Assembly: GCF_017874715.1 (NCBI RefSeq)
Contig: NZ_JAGGLR010000046.1
Span: 1 to 53,634 of the forward strand
Source of the DNA: Streptomyces iranensis
GTDB taxonomy: Bacteria; Actinomycetota; Actinomycetes; Streptomycetales; Streptomycetaceae
DNA: 53,634 nt
Direction: 5' to 3'
The notes below the pieces were generated by a model. That model was given only the letters and a program-made list of their open reading frames with translations, was not told where the DNA came from and searched no databases. Below, piece by piece: positions 50,668 to 53,634 of the stretch (positions within the stretch are counted from its first letter, which is position 1; each line of letters starts with the position of its first letter). A program made the position numbers and the translations under genes.

Positions 50668-51821
50668 ATCGACATCATCCCATTACCCGATCGTGACCTG
50701 GTCCACAGCTCGGCGATACCGTCCTCGGTGACCGGGGAAATCACGCCCTCCTCGGTGACGATCGCCGTCACCAACTCCGGTGGCGTGACGTCGAAGGCCG
50801 GATTGTGGGCCTGTGTGCCCAGCGGAGCGACCGGCACTCCGGTACCCGCCTCCTGTCTGGCGATGGGAGCATACGGAATTGTGATGTCTGTCACTTCATG
50901 ACCAGGACGCTGTTCGACCTCGATCGCGGCTCCGTCGGGGGTGGCCGGGTCCACCGTGGTGGTCGGGGCCACCACCACGAACGGCACATGGTGGTAGCGG
51001 GCCAGCACCGCGAGCGGATAGCTGCCCACCTTGTTGGCCACCGAGCCGTCCGCGGCAATCCGGTCCGCACCGATCAGCACCGCGTCCACCTCACCGGCCG
51101 CGAAGAGCGAGCCCGCCGCATTGTCGGCCAGCAGCGTGTACGCCATACCGGCGCGCGCCGCCTCGTACGCGGTCAACCGCGCTCCCTGGAGCAGGGGCCG
51201 GGTCTCGTCCACCCAGAGCCGCCGCAGCTGCCCCGCCCGGTGCACCGCCTTGACCACAGCGAGGGCGGTCCCCTCGCCTCCGGAGACCAGGGCGCCGGTG
51301 TTGCAGTGGGTGAGGATCCGATGACCCCCGGCAGGCAGCAGCTCTTCGAGGAGCGCCTGACCACGAGCCGCCATGCGCTCGCTGGCCTCGGCATCCTCCC
51401 GGTGCAGAACACGGGCCTCGGCGAGGGCCGCCACGGCGGCCTGAACGTCGTCCGCGTCGTCCCGGAGCGCGGCGTGATACGCGGCGACGGCACGGCGGAC
51501 GCCATAGGCGAGGTTGACGGCCGTGGGACGGGCATGGGCAAGCGATTCGGCGGCCTCGTCCACATCGAAGCCGCGGGCCGCGGCAAGCGCGACCCCGTAT
51601 GCCCCGGCGAGGCCGAGCAGCGGGGCGCCGCGCACGGCGAGGGAGCGGATCGCCTCCACCAGCGCCGGCACATCGGTGCACACCAGATCGACCTCTTCGG
51701 CGGGCAGCCGGGTCTGGTCGAGAAGTACCAGTACGGGTCCCTCAGGGGGCTCCTCCCAGCGCAGCGCCAGGGCGGTGGGAGGTATGGAGCCTTCCGGGGA
51801 CACCGGATGCTGATCAGCCAT
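50664..51821 (-). CDS. mtnA: S-methyl-5-thioribose-1-phosphate isomerase
   Basis: 385 residues from ATG 51821. MtnA isomerises 5-methylthioribose-1-phosphate to the ribulose form in methionine salvage. The catalytic residues are readable as Cys173 (ILTHCNTGALVSGG) and Asp253 (VLIGADRIAADGSVANKVG). RSLAVRGAPLLGLAGAYGVALAA and DETRPLLQGARLTAYEAARAG are family blocks. First gene of the mtnA-mtrA-mtrB-lpqB operon, an arrangement usual in Streptomyces, although no functional link between methionine salvage and MtrAB is known to me. Divergent from the membrane-protein gene at 51971. Confidence 0.96.
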   Translation of the reverse strand: MADQHPVSPEGSIPPTALALRWEEPPEGPVLVLLDQTRLPAEEVDLVCTDVPALVEAIRSLAVRGAPLLGLAGAYGVALAAARGFDVDEAAESLAHARPTAVNLAYGVRRAVAAYHAALRDDADDVQAAVAALAEARVLHREDAEASERMAARGQALLEELLPAGGHRILTHCNTGALVSGGEGTALAVVKAVHRAGQLRRLWVDETRPLLQGARLTAYEAARAGMAYTLLADNAAGSLFAAGEVDAVLIGADRIAADGSVANKVGSYPLAVLARYHHVPFVVVAPTTTVDPATPDGAAIEVEQRPGHEVTDITIPYAPIARQEAGTGVPVAPLGTQAHNPAFDVTPPELVTAIVTEEGVISPVTEDGIAELWTRSRSGNGMMSI

Positions 51822-51970
51822 CCGCCCAGTCTGCCTTGTGCGCCACCGACTATTGAAGTGCCGGACCGCCCCCAGTGACCGGTACGCGGCGGAACGCACC
51901 GTGGCACGATGGCTGACATCCGCCCGCCGCGGACGCCGCGGCCGGTCAACGAACAACCTACGGAGCGACG

Positions 51971-53236
51971 ATGAATGACTCTCCGGGCTGGGCCCCGCCC
52001 GGATCGTCCCCTTCCGACGAACCGGACCACGGCGCTCAGCAGCAGGGCGAGCCCGCCGACCAGCCCGCCCCGGAACAGCGGGCATGGGGCGAACAGTGGG
52101 CCCGCCACCAGCCGCCGCCCGGCCGCTGGGCCGCATCGGGAGGCCGCACGCCACCACCGGTGCCACCCGCTCCCGCGCCGGGTGGCGGATGGGGCACCGG
52201 CCGGCGTCAGCCGCCCGCTCCCCGCCCCGGTGTCATTCCGCTGCGGCCGCTGGGCGTCAGCGAGATCCTGGACGGTGCGGTGGCCATCATGCGCGCCCAC
52301 TGGCGCACGGTCCTCGGTATTTCGCTGATCGTCTCGATCGTCACCCAAGGTCTGATCACGGCCGCGACGGGACTGTGGTTCAACGACGGCCGAGGGAACG
52401 AGAGCAATGTCCTCGACGATCCGGACGCCACCGTCGGCCAGGCGCTGCGCGCCGTCGGCGACATCCTCGGGGACAGCGGAGCCACCCTCCTCCTCGGCGT
52501 CCTCGGAACGATCGTCACCACCGCCCTCATGACCGTGGTCGCCGCGCGGGCGGTGCTGGGCCGGAACGTGTCCGCCAGGGAGGCATGGGCCGGTGCCCGG
52601 CCGCACCTCCTTCAGCTGTGCGGGCTGCTCCTGCTCATCCCCACCATCGCCGCGGCCGTCATCGCCGCCGGTATGACGCCGGGTCTGCTGCTGGCCGTCG
52701 CGGGCGTGCCGAGCGAGGGTGCAGCGCTGGCCTCTCTGGGCGGGCTCGCCGCGGCATGCGTCGCCGCCTGGCTCTGGGTCCGCTTCAGCCTCGCCGCTCC
52801 CGCGCTGATGCTGGAGAAGCAGGGGATCATCAAGGCCCTGCGACGCTCCTTCAAGCTGGTGCGCGGCTCGTGGGGGCGCGTCTTCGGCATCCAACTGCTG
52901 GCCGTCGTCCTGGTCTTCATTGTCGGCGCCATCGTCGAGATCCCCACCAGCCTGGTCGCCATGGTGATCGGCGGGGACAACGCCATGGACTGGCTGTCCG
53001 GCGAATCCGTCTCCGTCGGCTGGACCTTCCTGATCGTGGTCGGCGTCGGCGGAGTGATCAGCTCGACCATCACCTTCCCGATCAGCGCGGGTGTGACGGC
53101 CCTCCTCTACATGGACCAGCGCATCCGGCGCGAGGCCCTCGACCTCGAGCTCGCCCGCGCCGCGGGGGTGCCGGGAGACTCGGCGGAAGGCCATGGCGAG
53201 GACCAGCCGACCGTCGGCTCCACGTCCTGGAACTGA
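51971..53236 (+). CDS. Multi-pass membrane protein (glycerophosphoryl diester phosphodiesterase membrane-domain-like)
   Basis: 421 residues from ATG 51971 (GGAG 6 bases upstream). The first 95 residues are a Pro/Gln/Gly-rich cytoplasmic tail. Then LRPLGVSEILDGAVAIMRAHWRTVLGISLIVSIVTQGLI opens a membrane domain with about six segments. EKQGIIKALRRSFKLVRGSWGRVFGIQLLAVVLVFIV is a strong internal motif, and ITFPISAGVTALLYMDQRIRREALDLELARA closes it. This resembles membrane domains annotated with GlpQ-type phosphodiesterases, but no phosphodiesterase domain is present. In Streptomyces such genes stand beside DUF4129 and MoxR genes; here it stands alone before the rRNA operon. Function unknown. Confidence 0.75.
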   Translation: MNDSPGWAPPGSSPSDEPDHGAQQQGEPADQPAPEQRAWGEQWARHQPPPGRWAASGGRTPPPVPPAPAPGGGWGTGRRQPPAPRPGVIPLRPLGVSEILDGAVAIMRAHWRTVLGISLIVSIVTQGLITAATGLWFNDGRGNESNVLDDPDATVGQALRAVGDILGDSGATLLLGVLGTIVTTALMTVVAARAVLGRNVSAREAWAGARPHLLQLCGLLLLIPTIAAAVIAAGMTPGLLLAVAGVPSEGAALASLGGLAAACVAAWLWVRFSLAAPALMLEKQGIIKALRRSFKLVRGSWGRVFGIQLLAVVLVFIVGAIVEIPTSLVAMVIGGDNAMDWLSGESVSVGWTFLIVVGVGGVISSTITFPISAGVTALLYMDQRIRREALDLELARAAGVPGDSAEGHGEDQPTVGSTSWN

Positions 53237-53493
53237 CGGCATCACAGCAGGCGGGGACGGACGGGGCGTCACCCTACGCCCCCTCACCGCACAGCCCGTC
53301 ATACTCACAGGCCATCACCTCACCCTCCGCCCGCTCGGCACATATACCCCGCTGCCACTTGGGCCTCTTGACTGGCCATCAACGGGCCGTCTGACCGACC
53401 CTCACTGACTACTCTGCGTGACCTCGACCTCGCAGCGCCAGAGCGCTGATACCCTTTCACTCGATCCGGTGGAACATCCGATCGAGTGGGAAC
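53237..53493. other. Intergenic region between the membrane-protein gene and the rRNA terminator
   Basis: It holds a hairpin CACTCGATC/GATCGAGTG (53458-53466 with 53480-53488) and a smaller CAGCGC/GCGCTG pairing near 53432-53448. They may act as additional stops for the rRNA operon. No coding frame has support. Confidence 0.45.
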
Positions 53494-53538
53494 GCAAAAA
53501 TGCCTCGGTCCCGAGCACATAGTGCTCGGGACCGAGGC
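53494..53538 (-). terminator. rRNA operon terminator
   Basis: A perfect 17-bp stem, GCCTCGGTCCCGAGCAC (53502-53518) with GTGCTCGGGACCGAGGC (53522-53538), loop ATA. On the minus strand it is followed by ATTTTTGC, a true U-tract, rare in this window. It lies directly after the 5S gene. Confidence 0.9.
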
Positions 53539-53545
53539 TAAAGAT

Positions 53546-53634
53546 TGTTCGGCGGCGTCCTACTCTCCCACAGGGTCCCCCCTGCAGTACCATCGGCGCT
53601 GAAAGGCTTAGCTTCCGGGTTCGGAATGTAACCG
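53546..53634 (-). rRNA. rrf: 5S ribosomal RNA, 3' part (gene runs off the window)
   Basis: The reverse complement reads CGGTTACATTCCGAACCCGG, AAGCTAAGCC, GGTACTGCAGGGGGGACCC and GGGAGAGTAGGACGCCGCCG, the characteristic 5S core and 3' end. About 30 bases of the 5' end are missing beyond the window. As 5S is last in the operon, 23S and 16S should lie to the right, read leftwards. Confidence 0.95.

Noticed and set aside
53420..53545. A tRNA between the membrane-protein gene and the 5S gene
   Set aside because: The stem-loops there lack cloverleaf arms and a T-loop; they fit terminators.

Overview
This is a high-GC actinobacterial chromosome segment, almost certainly from Streptomyces. Third codon positions are almost all G or C, GTG and TTG starts are common, and the gene order around gdh - secA - response regulator - hpf - comF - lpqB - mtrB - mtrA - mtnA is the core Streptomyces arrangement. 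The right edge enters an rRNA operon from its 3' end (5S gene on the minus strand).

Layout. 1-987: 3' end of an FtsK/SpoIIIE-type ATPase gene. 1312-4946: a three-gene carbohydrate ABC importer (lipoprotein and two permeases, no ATPase), in which the first permease carries an extra beta-sandwich-like insert. 5010-6648: a divergent regulatory locus of the ABBA/WhiJ-like type (RsbW-like ATPase; XRE-DUF5753 protein; DUF397 protein). 6753-11588: a secreted DUF4232 protein, a TetR-MFS efflux operon with palindromic operators, an aldo/keto reductase, and a membrane protein-winged helix pair preceded by a strong dyad.

11804-28576 is the accessory heart of the window, a cell-wall glycopolymer cluster. 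It has two fused GT2/TagF-like polymerases, a Stealth phosphotransferase, an FkbM methyltransferase, a GT-C membrane glycosyltransferase, a membrane-anchored TagF-like protein and two 669-residue GT2 paralogues placed tail to tail. The two outer fusions and the two inner GT2 genes form a mirror image, as if a two-gene unit had been duplicated in inverted orientation. In one inner GT2 the expected catalytic Asp is Gly.

28891-53634 is largely housekeeping: NAD-glutamate dehydrogenase, a DJ-1/PfpI protein, a HAD hydrolase, a DUF6912-like protein, an Rv3235-family protein, SecA, a GNAT acetyltransferase, a YcaQ-like DNA glycosylase, a NarL-type regulator with a dyad in its promoter, Hpf with a structured leader, ComF with two perfect DnaA boxes upstream, the mtnA-mtrA-mtrB-lpqB operon, a membrane protein, and the 5S gene with its terminator.

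A theme across the window is short tandem-repeat expansion. Minisatellites sit on or just after stop codons at many genes, and in-frame low-complexity inserts interrupt several proteins. No CRISPR array, insertion sequence, prophage or tRNA was recognised. All functional calls rest on motif recognition by eye.
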